The notes under the pieces are model-generated. The model did no database searches. It worked only from the letters and a program-made list of their open reading frames with translations, and was not told where the DNA came from. Made by a program: the position numbers and the translations under genes. Below, piece after piece: positions 1 through 12,626 of a stretch of 64,000 nt of DNA. The stretch is from Hetaerina americana. Taxonomy: Eukaryota; Arthropoda; Insecta; Odonata; Calopterygidae. The stretch spans positions 46,117,475 to 46,181,474 of the forward strand of contig JAKTNV010000003.1 in assembly GCA_022747635.1 (NCBI GenBank), in the 5' to 3' direction. Positions within the stretch are counted from its first letter, which is position 1, and every line of letters starts with the position of its first letter.

Positions 1-835
1 TGACGTCCACCAGCCATGAGTTGCGAAAAAGGAGTTCTACCTTCTTCCCCACTCCCTGCAAACCTCATGCTGCAATTCATACAGCAGAGTTAAAAGGATA
101 TGGGGATTTTTGAATAGAAATACATAAATATGAATAATATTTTCATTTATTTCAACTTCCATATACCATAGAGGAGCAACAGCTATTAAACAACTGAAGT
201 TTAAAAACAATATGTTTAACACATGTGAACACAACTGATATTGAAACTAAGACACCTGGAAGATTTCAATAACACCATAATATCATAGCTAAAGACAGAA
301 ACAACCGTTTGACATTGATTGTGTACAAATGAAACAAACTGCTTAAACAGTTAGTGGTCATAAATGATAAATAAACTATAAAAGCTGTATCTCATTCCAA
401 ATCACAAGATAAATTTAAAAATTCAAAAAGGCTCCTTAAAATAGTGATCTTAAACAAATAATAATTGCAATAGGTAACCAGGAAATAAATTGCAATAAGC
501 ACCAGAGAAATCATTATGAAGAGCAGACAGGATTTCCATGAAAAATATTCCCAGGCCACTAGATGTTGTCTATCTATGCTAAATGTTTAATAAGTTTGTC
601 ATTCAGATATGAATCAATAATTTGGTATCATATGTTAACATTATGTACCGTAACAGTACAAATATAGAACCAAATATGGAAAGGTGATAATCATTCGTGA
701 TTCATGATATCATGACAATTCTTTGGCAAAATATGCTCCTGAGGTGTGCCTGTTTAACTGATTTGAAGGATAAAGAGAAATATTAATGAATCTGATTCAT
801 GGAAGTGTTGATACTTTCTGTGTATTTCATGACTG
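1..835. other. AT-rich sequence, nothing recognised
   Basis: No recognisable coding, repeat or RNA signal was seen. The only open frames are short and show no family motif. The LINE described next may extend a little into the right edge of this span. Confidence 0.4.
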
Positions 836-2866
836 TGCACTTTTTTAAGTTCAATTCTAATGCTACGTGTCACACCAGCAACACCAGCATGGAATAGCAT
901 TTAGGTCATCTGATAAAGCTGCGTGTCCTCAGGATCATGATTATCAGAGTAAATAACTGAATCGTCGGCAAATTAACATCTTAATAGTGACTACGGAGTC
1001 AAGTAAAACAAGGAACAAAAGACGTCCAGTAACACTTCACTGGGGAACACCTGAAGTGACTTCTACTGCATTTGCACAAATCCCATCTATAATTACCCTT
1101 TGTACCTGACCATTCAAAGAGTCTTTAATCTAACACAGGATATTTTTATCTATGCTATATGCTTCTAGTTTTGTGGGTAGTTTAACATGAGGTACATTGT
1201 TGAACGCTTTCTTAAATCTAGAAAAACTGCATCCACTGGAACATTGCCCTCTCCTGAAATAAGGATATTATGAACAAAAAGTGCAAGTTGTGTCTTGCAG
1301 GATCTACCCTTTTGGAAACTGGGTTGATTTTTTATCAATAACTTCTAACTATCGATCACGAGATGCCTTGTGATTAAACTAGCAACTGTACACTGTATTC
1401 CATGACCTTGCACTAAACATATAGGAGGGAAATAGGTCAGTAAATGCACGGTTCCTCCTTGACTCCATTTTTAAATATTGTTGCTATGCTAGCTGTTTTC
1501 CAATTTCTGGGAACCTTGTACTCTACTACCAACTTCTAAAATATGATTTCTAGATATGGTGCCATATCCGACACTAGTTTCTCAAATACATGAGTGGGTA
1601 TTTGATTTGGCCCGGAGGATTTATTAGCTTTAATATTATTCAACAAACATTTTATTTCATCATATGTGATTTCAATTTTGGGCATTGGTTGGCAGGAAAG
1701 ATTTGTTTAGCCATTGGAGACATTCAGTAAGACATTGGTGAAGACACTGAAAGAAGTAATTTAATAAGTTAGCCTTTTCCAAACTGCTGATTACTATTCC
1801 GCCTTTATCATTTTTGAGTGTATTAACTGTTGACTTATTTCCCTGAATCTCTTTGACATATGACTAAAATGCTTTCAGATTCACTTTTAAATTTTCCACC
1901 AATCTTTTCCTTTTGAATTTGCTAAATGCTTCACAAAATCCCTTCTTGGCACATGCCCAAGATATCTTGTAATCATAAGTGATATCATTCCTTTGTTGCT
2001 AGAGATAACATTCTCAAAGTTTTCATCTTGGTGTGGCATAGCTTTTGATGTCACAATGCTTTTTTAACATCCTCTTTGCACTATTGAGGTTTCATATTAT
2101 CTTTTATAAATTTAATGGGAATGAACTTTTAATGCTCACCGTGTAATAACAAGGAATTCAGTTCACGTGCCCTCAGTATTTCAGTGATTACTATCTTCCT
2201 TAAAATTTGCACATTGACTGTAGCATGCATTTTAGGCCAATATAATCACCTTCTTAACACAAGTGAATTTTTCTTTTAGGCTTCTTATTTCTTATCCATT
2301 ATATTGAAAACAGCATTTACCGCCCAGTGGTCACTAACCCCTTTTATAGTTTCTATAGTTAAAGACTTTTTGGGTATATTCTTGGCTAAAAAATCAAGAA
2401 TATTATTACCCCTAGTTGATGAAGTGACAGGTGGATACAAGGAATTCAACATTAAAAAAATCAGTAGCAATTCCCAGGTATTTTTGTCATTACCCCCTTT
2501 CTTAAAACTAAATGTGCTCCAATCATTAGATAGGACATTAAAATTACCATCAATTATTATATCGCGATCATTGTATTGGGATAATAAACCTTTGATTTTC
2601 TGTCCTAATTCTAGTATTGAATTATATTTGCCGTCCGGCGGTCTGCAAAATGCACATACATAAATTGTTTTGGATTAAGGACTTTTGATTGGGCACCAAA
2701 TGCTTTTGAAACCATTAGCCGGAATTATCTAAGCCCTGCTGATGTAAGAATTATTAACTGCGTTTCGCCTCTATTTGCTCTGCCATTTCTGTAAACGAAA
2801 AGGATTTTGGGAAAATTTCACTGCTGGTAATATACGTTGATAACGAGCTTTCCTTCCCAATAATTA
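836..2866 (-). mobile_element. CR1/Jockey-like LINE, degenerate ORF2 (antisense)
   Basis: Read on the minus strand, this is a decayed ORF2 of a non-LTR retrotransposon. Around 2640-2280 there is endonuclease-type sequence, ending in a block with NNILDFLAKN and then VSDHWAV, which resembles the late SDH motif of APE-type endonucleases. Around 1690-1550 the frame reads IKANKSSGPNQIPTHVFEKL, the usual start of a LINE reverse transcriptase. Further on come RT blocks resembling NVPHVKLPTKLEA (about 1200) and VEVTSGVPQ (about 1050). Many stops and frameshifts show it is dead. Its 5' part continues beyond the mariner, at 4191-4340. The clade (CR1 versus Jockey) is a judgement from motif style only. 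Confidence 0.82.
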
Positions 2867-2868
2867 TA

Positions 2869-4188
2869 CGGGCCTGTTAAAAAATATCGCGAATTTTGAA
2901 TTTTCTGGGGTTACGCACATTTGATTTTCGATTTGTTTTGTGGCGTTATGCTGGTACTTCTGTCTCTCACTTATGCCGAAAAGTTCGGCCATTTTAAATG
3001 GTCATTTAATTGTTGACAGCTGTTTTGCTTGGACGTGTTTTGGCTTGTCTTCGATTTTTGCCTGTTCTAAACAATGGATCAAAGAACCTGTATCAAATAC
3101 TGTGTCAAAAACGAAAATAAGGGCGCGGACGCATTCCGAATTTTGCCTGGGGCATATGGAGAAGCTACCTTGGACCGAAGCCACGTTTTTCGGTGGTACA
3201 AAATGTTATCAGAGGGCCGAGAAGATGCGAACGAAGAATACCGTGCCGGACGCCCGAGCACATCAACAACAGACGAAAACATTGATAAAGTGAAGAAAAT
3301 AGTATTGACCAATCGTCGAATCACCGTTAGAGATGTTGCTGAGGACCTTAATATATCGATTGGCTCGTGCCATTCGATTTTTACCAATGATTTGGGTATG
3401 ACATGGGTAGCCGCGAAATTCGTACCTAAATTGTTCAATTTTTGTACGCAAAAAAGAGCAACGCATTAACATTCCTATTGAGGTGTTGGACTCCGCCCGC
3501 GACGACCCAAATTTGCTCCAGAGGGCCATAACTGGTGACGAATCATGGGTGTATGGTTATGACGTGGAAACTAAAGCTCAATCATCCCTGTGGATGCTGC
3601 AGCACGAGCCAAGACCGAAAAGAGCGCGACTAGTTTGGTCGAATGTGAAAGTTTTGCTTACAGTTTTCTTCGATTGGCGGGGCGTGGTGCATCATGAGTT
3701 CTTGCCACAGGGTAGACGGGTAAATAAGGAATATTACCTGCAAGTTATGCGCAATTGGCGCGAAGCAATCCGCCACAAACGCCCGGATTTGTGAAAGAAC
3801 AAAATTTGGCTTTTGCACCATGAAAACGCCCCTGCTCACACATCGTTACTTGTGCGCGAATTTTTGGCCAAAAGCAACGCACTAATGATGTTGCAGTCAC
3901 CGTATTCCCTAGATCTGTCCCCAAGTGACGTTTTCTTGTTCCCGAAACTGAAGAGGCCCATGAAAGGACGACGCTACGCTAAGATCAACGAATAAAGACT
4001 GCATCGAAGGAGGAGTTTACCAAGATCACAAAAAATAATTTTTTGATATGCTTCGATGATTGGAAAAAACGTTGGCACAAGGGTATAATATCTAATGGGG
4101 ATTACTTTGAAGGGGACAAAATAGATATTCAGGAATAAATAAATAATTTTTGAAAAAAAAAGTCGCGATACTTTTTGAACAGACCTCG
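2869..4188 (+). mobile_element. mariner transposon, full length but inactive (copy 1)
   Basis: This 1,320-bp element lies between TA dinucleotides (2867-2868 and 4189-4190), the target duplication expected of mariners. Its ends are imperfect inverted repeats: the right end reads inward as CGAGGTCTGTTCAAAAAGTA and the left as CGGGCCTGTTAAAAAATATC. Inside is a DD34D transposase reading frame broken into three parts. The element sits inside the antisense LINE: LINE sequence resumes on both sides, and an uninterrupted version of the junction is seen near 23,630. A second copy lies at 30,458-31,763 with the same main lesions. Confidence 0.95.
3074..3995 (+). pseudogene. mariner transposase pseudogene (copy 1)
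   Basis: This is a transposase of the Tc1/mariner DD34D type, which would cut and paste its element in the nucleus. Part 1 (3074-3469) holds the paired helix-turn-helix DNA-binding region, including WYKMLSEGRED, an AGRPSTS linker and a second HTH (RITVRDVAEDLNISIGSCHS). One extra T in the T-run near 3440 shifts the frame. Part 2 (3483-3794) has the first catalytic block TGDESWVYGYD and ends at a TGA where mariners normally have Trp. Part 3 (about 3810-3995) has HHENAPAH, with Glu where the second catalytic Asp is normal, and YSLDLSPSD with the third. A 1-nt loss near 3990 then shifts the frame. The C-terminal tail survives in another frame to about 4137. It cannot make an active enzyme as it stands. 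Confidence 0.93.
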
Positions 4189-4190
4189 TA

Positions 4191-4340
4191 TCTGCGCCTG
4201 AGCTTTGAATTAGGTCATGATATTCTGCGACTACTTTGGGTTCTAACTGAATATCGATTGCTTTTAAACAAGTTAAGATATCTCTGCATTTTTCCGAGAA
4301 GAAATCTCGCAATTCTGTAATGGCATCTAGAAGATGTTTT
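4191..4340 (-). mobile_element. 5' part of the CR1/Jockey-like LINE, beyond the mariner
   Basis: On the minus strand this reads about 45 residues including VAEYHDLIQSSGADT, matching the start of the endonuclease domain seen again at 23,598-23,834 (VAEYHHLIQSVSADIIIGIE). In an intact LINE the DIIIGTE-type motif follows directly; here the mariner interrupts it. Together with 836-2866 this is one LINE copy split by a later insertion. Confidence 0.8.
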
Positions 4341-5459
4341 GTTTTTGGCTACGAATCTAGAGGAGGAAACAAATTAATTTTCTGACAGGAGGTGAAATGC
4401 AAGAAGTTGCATTATAACATTCACACCTACAGAACTCATTGCCCATGCATTGTCAAACAATCGACGTGAGAAACAATTTAATCTAACAACCATTAACATT
4501 TTTTTGTGAGCAGAATAATTATGTCGTAAGTATAAGCATGCTGTTAAGAAATGAAAAATAGGTTCTACTTTCTTCAATAATTACATATAGTTCAGAAATT
4601 GTTGCAGTCGCTACGTAATGCTATTGCTGTGTACTTTAAGCCAAATGCTGGCTCACTTAAATTATTTATTTATAAACAATATGAAATTATTAAATTTCTT
4701 CAAGTCTTAGTAGTGTTAATAATTATAAAGACCCAGCAGGTAGACAATCATTAAAATGTTGTTATAAAAATATTTATTTCACAGTTTGAATATCTGACAA
4801 GGAAACTTAGATATCAAAGTTACTGAAAAGGCTTTATAGTGGTCAATATAAATTTATTTATATCAATTTGTAAGATATATATTCTCCAGTGCTATCAGGT
4901 ATTCAATCAAACGTTTTCCAGTGACTTTCATGTCAAATACTGTGGTAATAAATTGACATGAAACTACCACAAAAATATGATCAGTTAGTAGTGGATCAAT
5001 GGCTTGTAGTGAGCATGCTAGAGAATTTTCAGTACTTTTGAAGTTTTTGTACTAGCTAGCAAAATACCTTCAATGCTTACAGAAAATTACTGGTATCATT
5101 TCTAAATCTTCCCCATACTTCTGAGAATGGCATTCGTGCCTTCTGGCCCTAAATAGGAATATTGTTAAGTGATGAGCAATTATTTCTTTCATTGCCATTT
5201 AGATATGGCTCCATTGATACATAATGAAATAAGAAAAATTTCTGCACTTTTTTAAAAAGAGGGACTCACAGGTGTATCCACACCACTTACACTGGTCTTG
5301 GAATTGTAGCAATACAATCCATAGTATTTCTTCTTTCCTCTTCTTGACCCCCAGGATGTTTACGTTTTTTAATGAAACATTTTTTATAATATTAATATCT
5401 AAATGTTTTCAAATGAGAACCACTCACTTTATTTATGAGAACATAATTTACCCATTCCC
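4341..5459. other. AT-rich sequence, nothing recognised
   Basis: No protein family, repeat or RNA gene could be recognised here. Composition is AT-rich with short frames only. Confidence 0.4.
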
Positions 5460-7965
5460 TACCCAAGACTACAACCTTGAGGTTGTGGAAGGGCTAGTGA
5501 GTTCTGGTGACCCCTGGATCTCAGCTGGTGGGAGCAATTGCTTCTGGTAGGGTCAACCATGACATAGATAGTTGAAAGGGTAGGAGCCAGATGAAATGTA
5601 GTCCTTGCAGCATCTGTTCTTCAGTAAGGTGGCTGAAAAGCATCTGAACCCAGCAAGGTGGCAATTTGAGTGATATTGGCAATCTGGGTGATGGTGTCAT
5701 GTTAAAAACACTATTGAGGACAACAACTGGAAACCAAATCAATCAAATATCCCATGCTACAACAATGGACAGAGATCAGATTCGGGTCATCATAACTATA
5801 GGATTCTGCCCCCTGGGCCATGTGCTGGGCCTGCCAGAGGGAGAGGCATGACTTCTGACGTCACCATCTCACGAAACCAATTCAAAGCAAAATCAACAGC
5901 ATCAGCACAGAAGACACAAAAGAGGACCGAACCAGCTATAATAAGGACTTGAATGCCAGGATGTTGAGAAAAAGGAAATTTAAATTTTAAAGAAGGAGAA
6001 GGATAGAGGAAATATAGATTTTTCAGGGTTGTGTGATGTGAGATGGAAACATTATAGGGATTACTGGAGCAATAGATACAGAGTAATATACAGTGGAGGG
6101 GAAGTGCGCAAACAAGGAAGCAAAAAACAATGAACAAAAACAAACGTAAAAGCATGATTAACACTGAGCAAGCAAAAGATAGAATATTATTAGTTTATTA
6201 GTAGTAGTAAAAATGTTGGACCAATAAACTGGGTCATTGTTTAGGTCTATATGCTACCAGGCAAACCTAGGGAGGAAGAAGTTAACAGGTTACCTGTATA
6301 TGGTCAATTGGAAGAAATAGTTGTGGGCGTTCCTAGAGGGAAACATTTGATAACATCGGATTGGATTGTGATAATAGGCAATGGAAGGGAGAAAACATTT
6401 AGAAAGAATCAAAAAGACTGGCTTTCCACAGGAAAGAATTTATCAATATCGACTAGTTATGCCACACTGTAGCATCATCTGGACTGATTCTTCTTTTGCG
6501 CTTTATAAATGGATATTCATAAGGTAATGGCATCAAATGTCTATCAAAAGAGAAGATGAAGATGGTAGTCAGGTAGGGGACTTCAGCTTAGAAATAGGGA
6601 ATGTTCACAAGTAGAAAGCAATAAGAGTTCTGCAAGAGACAGGGCCAAATCATAAAAAAAACACTTGGTTTAAAAATCACAACAGGTGAAGGTGTACATG
6701 GAAAATGCCTGGGGATTAAGAAAGATATCAGTTAGACTATATTATGGCTAGGCACAGATTTAGGAAGTGCATGATTAATGCACACAGTTTTCTGGAAGCA
6801 GATGTGGATTCAGATGATAATTTAGTAAAATTGTGACATCTGATTCAAAAAGTGTAACGTCAGATTCAAGAGGATTAAACAAGGAAGATGGTTGAGGAAA
6901 TGGAATGCAGAAGCCATAACCAGGATGATATAAAAGGAGTATAAGCAGGCTGTAGAGAAAAATAAATGAGAGAGAGATAGGTACAATAGAAGAAAAATGG
7001 GGACAAATAAAAAAGGATTACAAAAGTCATAAACCAAACTAAAAGAACAAAGGAAAAGGACAACTAAACCATGGATTACAGACAGAATTATTATAAAAAT
7101 AGAGAAGGAAATGCAAGAATACATGCAGGGGGCTTGGTAGAATTAAGCACAAAGAGTTAACTAATAAACTCAGGTGAGAAACTAATAGGGAAAAAGAAAC
7201 ATGGTGGAAGATACAAGGATATGGATGAAATCATACAGGCTTTTTGAGACCAAGCTTAGCTTGCTGAGTCAGTGAGACAGTAATAGGATGAGAGCCAATG
7301 TACTTAAAGGTTATATCTTTTCCAGAGAGGAAATATAAATTATATATTAAAATAGATACTAATAAACTAGAGCACATTGAACAGTTTACCTACCTCAAGA
7401 GGCATTTTGGACCAAAATGGTCAAAGTAGTAGAGACTTAAGGAGAAGAATTGCATTAGGCAAAGAAGCTTTTCCATGGAGATGGGAGTTGATTACTGGGA
7501 CTTTGAGTAAAGATGTTAAGAAAAGCCATGTCAAAATCTTGATAAGGAGCATGGTTTTGTGCAGTGCAAAAATATGGTCATTGAAGCAGGATAATAGGCA
7601 TAGATTAGAGGGTTTTGAAATGTGGATGTGGAAAAGGATGGAAAAGGTGAAGTGGACTGAAAGGATAAAGAGAAAGTGTTAGGCATGGTGGGGTAGGAGA
7701 GGGGATTGTTGGGAGAAATTAAAGGAGGCACAAAATATGGATGCAGAGCCTTTATGAATGACAATGTGATGTTGAAGATGTAATAAGAGGGAAAAAATTG
7801 GGCAAACAATGAAAGGGAAGACATAGGATAGGCATATTGGACAGAATGATGAAGGAATAGGAGGAAAGAATTATGTGGAATTGAAGAGGGACTTGCTGTA
7901 GTGTTGGACGTGAAATTGTGTCCGGTAAGAAAAGGCAAGGAAATGTACAGTGGTGCTTTTACATA
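5460..7965 (+). mobile_element. RTE-type LINE, internally deleted
   Basis: A decayed plus-strand non-LTR retrotransposon. 5460-5880 appears to be its 5' region. Around 6020-6100 the reading matches the endonuclease motif GLCEVRWKHYRDYWSNRYRV and then VIYSGGG, typical of RTE-type elements (the proteins often labelled craniofacial-development-like in insect annotations). 6250-6470 continues the endonuclease region; 6870-7230 is linker. The central reverse transcriptase blocks are missing near 7240-7360. The C-terminal part reappears at 7370-7700 with NKLEHIEQFTYL, a decayed Gly-Gln-Ser-Ser-Arg-Asp-type block and EGFEMWMWKRMEKVKWTERI. The same C-terminal block is present at 27,880-27,985 and on the minus strand at about 30,100-30,250. 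Stops throughout: a pseudogene-like fossil. Confidence 0.85.
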
Positions 7966-9230
7966 ATGCTTCCATCCAAAACCTACTTTAACAGTAGAAT
8001 AACAAAAATAATAATAATTTACCCATTTTAAAGACTTGTACATCTATAATTTTTTCAGATAAATATTCAAAATCCTTTTCCCAATACAAAAATCAGATAT
8101 ATACATTCTTTTAAACTTTCACCAGTTGTACAGGAAAATATAATAATTTAATACTTGAATCATTTTTTTTTTAATATCTCCGGCAACAGGGCACTAGCTG
8201 GAATGGAATATTCAGAAACACGGACTCCAGTGTAAGTCAAGTTTATCAAGCAATCTGGAGAATAATAGCTAACTTCCTTCCTTGCACCCTATACCTACCC
8301 AAACCCTACATTTTTTTCTCCTTCACATTTTGAATTCCATTTCATTCTAATGTAAACATTTTCTCCTAGGTGTATATTATCTCTGCAAAATATAACCATA
8401 ATAGAATATGGAACTGTTAACAGAGAAAACTACAAGTTAATCTCTTTGAAGAGCGAGGCAGCAAGATAGGTTTAAGAATGTCAACAGCAAAAACTGAATG
8501 TTTTGCTAACAAAATGGCTCTAAAAAGTTTACTAGCATGACATGACTTTGGTCTAAAATAGAGGGAGTTAAAACATTCAAACGCAAAGAGAAATGATACA
8601 AGAATATTAATTCAGATAAATCTGCCATCAAAGAAAGGATTAAATAAATTCAAAGAGTATACAGTACAATTAAAAATATTTTTGACCAAAAGTTCATGTC
8701 TAAGAATTCAAAAATAAATCATAATATCTACAGTAGTGATGCCAGAATGCCTGATACTGATTGATAATGCCGATAAGTTAGAAAAACTAAAATCATTAGA
8801 AGAATACAATGACCACTAAAAACTATAGAAGCATGGAAATTAAGAAGTAATGATGAAATCTAACAAAATAAAATATAATGGTAACAAAGAAAAGGCGGAG
8901 GTTTTTTTGGGTATTTGTACACAATGGTTAACAAATGGCTTCTTTAAAATTTTTTTGGAAAAGAAGACAAGTTGGTAACATGAAGTAAAGAAAAACCTAG
9001 AAAGAAACCACATAATAAAAGACAACACCACAAAAATAAAGACTAAGGGACAAAGTGTTGAAATTGGATGGATTCTAAGGTAGAAGAGAGGAAAAAGAAC
9101 AAGCCCACTCCAATCCACAAAAGGAATAGAGAAGCAGAGTGAATAGATGAAAGAATGCTATAGGAAAAGAAAACAACAAAGGAGAAGGAATTGAAATTGG
9201 CACATGGTCCCTGGATGGTCCTATAAAAGA
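7966..9230. other. AT-rich sequence, nothing recognised
   Basis: Short A- and T-runs only, including a T-run near 8165. The 92-codon minus-strand frame at 8840-9118 is low complexity and matches no family I recognise. Confidence 0.35.
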
Positions 9231-12200
9231 GTATTTAAAATGTCAAAATACAGTATTCAAACCAAGCATTTTGGCATTTATTCAATTCTGAAGATATTCA
9301 TCAGTCATAGGTAGAAACTAAAAGTTAATTAGATTTTAAAATAAGACCATATTCAAATGGGTTTAACAAGAGTTAAAAGGGTTAAACCAGAGAGTGGAAG
9401 ATCCACGAAGTGACCAATTTGAATAATGCAGGGCATACATGGTGCCTAAAATGCGTAACGATTGTGACAAAAGTGTAAACAATAAGTTTTATACGATGAT
9501 TACAAGGAAACTACAATGTACTGGGACAATGTGAGTTGACAATGACTACAGTGTCAGAATACCATGCCTACAATATCAAGGCACCATTTATCAACAGTGA
9601 GAGGACACAGGTGCCAGGCTTCTCTCTTGTAAGCACTAACCCAAAAATATGAATACGATAGAGATAATTTAGTTCCTCTAACTCAGAACCACTTATTAAC
9701 TTGTACAGATAATGGACCATTTTGCCTCAAGACGCCATGCATAGGGCATTAAGGTTACACAAACAGAACCTAATCATAATGATTAACTGCAGGCTGACGC
9801 AGTCTGCATACATGGCTAACTTCATGCTGAGAATATGCAGCTAAATCAAGAACCTAATCTTCAATGAACTGTGGGCCAGAGTAAAATATATTCAAGATTT
9901 TACTCAATGTTGCACCCTGGAGTTCCACAAGTCTCAAGACAATAGAATTACATACTTGATATAAACTGACTTATATCAAAACAAAACTGATTTGATAATT
10001 GCCAATTACTATTAATTAAGCCCAATGCAGCAGTTCTTCAATGCAATTACAAATCTGCAATCGACTGAGAAGGAATGTCATTGCCATGGAAATTATTTCT
10101 TCAATGCGCATTTCCTGAATTGAAACCTTTCAAGACCCATTACAAGAAGAAGAGAGATAAATGAAAAAGTGCAGAAACAAGATGGAAAGGGAAAGAACCC
10201 CTTGAACAAAAGTAAGTGCTCATAAATTGATGGATCTTGGTGCATGACCAATTGAATGAAATAATTTTTGTAATGAAATTCTCTTATTAACACTCAAACG
10301 TGAAAATATTATATAATGAAATAAAATCGTTTTCACAATTAATTAAAATAGCATCTAAAGATCAATTAAACTGTACATGAATGCATTTTACACAATTTAA
10401 GTATTTTTGAACAGCCTAAAACTCTGTACACGAATGTGTACTTCATGTGTGCATTGCACTTTGTGCACATTTTCATATAATCAACACAGTGCCATAAAAA
10501 TGTACACGGTGCAAGTAGGGGTTCTCTGTTTGAGCATAGTTTTTTTTAAAGGGTAAATATGTATGTTTTCAACAGACTGGGAATCGAACTTATTATGTTC
10601 CACCAGCAGTACTTTTGCTGATTCTAATTTGGATGCATCCCATATTTAGTAGCTAACCTGAGTTTATCCCATATTTTTCCTAATCCTATTCTACGTATGC
10701 ATATTAAATACCTCTTGATGTAGAAGCAGTGTTAAGCAGAATATAACAACGGCAAATTGTGCAATAGGGCTCATTTTGTGCATGTGTATACACTAAATGG
10801 GATGCATGGAAAAGGTAGCTACCTAAATGTACGTACTAACTTTAATTAAAGGAAATAATTTTTTCAAGTTTGACATTGGGTGGTAAAAAATTCTGCTTCC
10901 TTTGCCGTTACAAATTGAAAAATAATGTACCTATACTATGATTATGGTGCACCTACACCGTGCTTTAAGTGTACCTACTCCGTTTTTCCTATATTCATAC
11001 ACCATGCTTATAATGAAACTAAACTGTGACGAATCACTTTTTTATCCCACTGTGGATACAGTGGAATAAACAGTGAACGTACAATTACTTCTTGTTTATT
11101 TACAGTGTACATACAATTTTCTCTCGCTATGTTAACACTTTCTTCACATTGTGCATCACTTTTTAAAATCAACACAGTGAACTAATTGCACAAAATACTA
11201 CTGCATGGACACTGTGCTTTAAGTGTTCTGAGCATTACCCCCACAGTATCTGTTAGTTTATTTTTTCATTATTTATTTAATACATATACCATTGTTTTCA
11301 TGCATGCATACACATGTGCACATTAACATAAATCCTGTTGTATTTCAGGAACCTGATGAAAGTGCGGGGGAACTGAACTTTTTCAGCCTTTACATCATCA
11401 TCTACACCAAAGGCTACATAGTGTTCAATTATTCGTTTTTTAGTTAACTGGTGTACGATGTAAACAAACCGCAAGAAGTCAACATACCGTCTCAATTTAC
11501 AACTCAGTGAAAGACCTTTTTTCCAATATATTCAATTCAAATTTATAAAGTAAATGCATTACATCTAGGCTGTTTAGGTTAATATTTTAACAAATGATAT
11601 GGTAAAATTTGGTTAATCGATTTGTATTGAATCCACAGCATTGAGCAACTTTAAAATGAAAAATCAATCATAGTTTTTGGAAAATTTTTGATTAACGATC
11701 AACCAGTTTTTAGCAACTATTATATTCACAATCACGATTTTGGTCGCGTTTTCGCTGCAGAGAAATAATAGAATGCGGAATAGCAAAAGAATGATGCTCG
11801 TGTTATTGCTTGCTCAACTTTTTACCACCCAATTTGCTTAACAGGTTCACCGACAATCATATGGAATCGAACTTTTGATTCCATTATTGATTTAAACACT
11901 TGTGTACCGATGGGTTTGAAATAGCCCGATGAAAATAATTCCAGACGGAGATTACTTACAGACATGATACTAAAATGTCATTCGCAAACAATATTTTGGA
12001 TTGATTTTTAGAATCTAGGACTCTTTACAGAAAGTAAGGGGGGTTTCTTTCGAAAGCACAGGTCGGTCCAGCCAACATCCATACAACCAAAATCCAGTGC
12101 AGTTACAGCTATTTCAAATACTCCACAGACAGCCCAATCTTTATAGATCAGATACAGCCCAGTTTCCAGCTCAGTTACATTAAATATTACATTCCAATAT

Positions 12201-12430
12201 AAATATACATGAACCAATAGGAAGGCCAGTTAGGTCACTGAAGAAAATTATGATATCGCTCTTATTGCATGCCATTATAAATAAGTCTGAACTCGAAGAA
12301 CTCAAAATGCCAATTCCATACACCAATTTAATAAGTAGCATATCAAAACATTCATTGCGTAGAAGTGTTTTGCTTCAGAAGCAAACACTAATAAATGTAC
12401 ATAATCGTCAGTTGAAAAAAAGATATTAAG
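9231..12430. other. AT-rich non-coding sequence with a weak repeated motif
   Basis: Mostly unassigned. Near 9,288-9,330 there is CTGAAGA followed by GAAAC, reminiscent of the tail seen in the palindromes later in the window. Between about 10,370 and 11,240 short motifs recur: ATCAACACAGTG (about 10,480 and 11,170) and TGCTTTAAGTGT (about 10,960 and 11,213), along with several GTACAC/TGTGCA words. Whether this is an old tandem repeat is unclear. Downstream exons of the candidate gene at 12.4-12.8 kb could lie here, but none was identified with confidence. Confidence 0.35.
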
Positions 12431-12438
12431 CAACATAC

Positions 12439-12479
12439 CACATGCCACAGTTGTGATTCCCTCACACCCACTATCGCCG
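12439..12479 (-). CDS. Candidate second coding exon of an unknown host gene
   Basis: On the minus strand a pyrimidine-containing stretch ending TTTTAG precedes 41 nt, followed by a good splice donor (GTATGT). If joined in phase to the exon at 12,554-12,626, the frame stays open and reads A-A-I-V-G-V-R-E-S-Q-L-W-H-V, ending in phase 0. The function is not recognised. Matching phase plus two acceptable splice sites is suggestive but could arise by chance in 41 nt; a non-coding exon is also possible. Confidence 0.3.
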
Positions 12480-12553
12480 CTAAAACATGTGAGAAACTAA
12501 AGAATAACAATGAAATAGATATATGATTGCCTGTGGCTAATGGCTGTACTTAC

Positions 12554-12626
12554 CAGATCTGCTCTCCTCAGATACCCTTAAGCTGTCATGAGCACTGGAG
12601 ACAAGTGATTCTTGCGAATGCTTCAT
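12554..12626 (-). CDS. Candidate first coding exon of an unknown host gene
   Basis: On the minus strand an ATG at 12,626 (with A at -3) opens 24 codons plus one base, reading MKHSQESLVSSAHDSLRVSE and then ESRS, ending at a consensus donor CTG|GTAAGT. The peptide is rich in Ser and Glu, as in many disordered protein N-termini. An in-frame TAG lies at 12,636-12,638, just upstream, so the ATG would be the true start in this frame. A candidate promoter with an initiator and a CCAAT box lies upstream. No gene family is recognised. Supporting evidence is splice-site quality, start context and promoter layout only. Confidence 0.45.

Noticed and set aside
6822..7124. 100-codon hydrophobic minus frame as a membrane protein
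   Set aside because: It is the antisense shadow of the purine-rich RTE LINE linker region.
12008..12217. 70-codon minus frame as a downstream exon of the 12.6 kb gene
   Set aside because: No convincing acceptor or pyrimidine tract and no recognisable domain.
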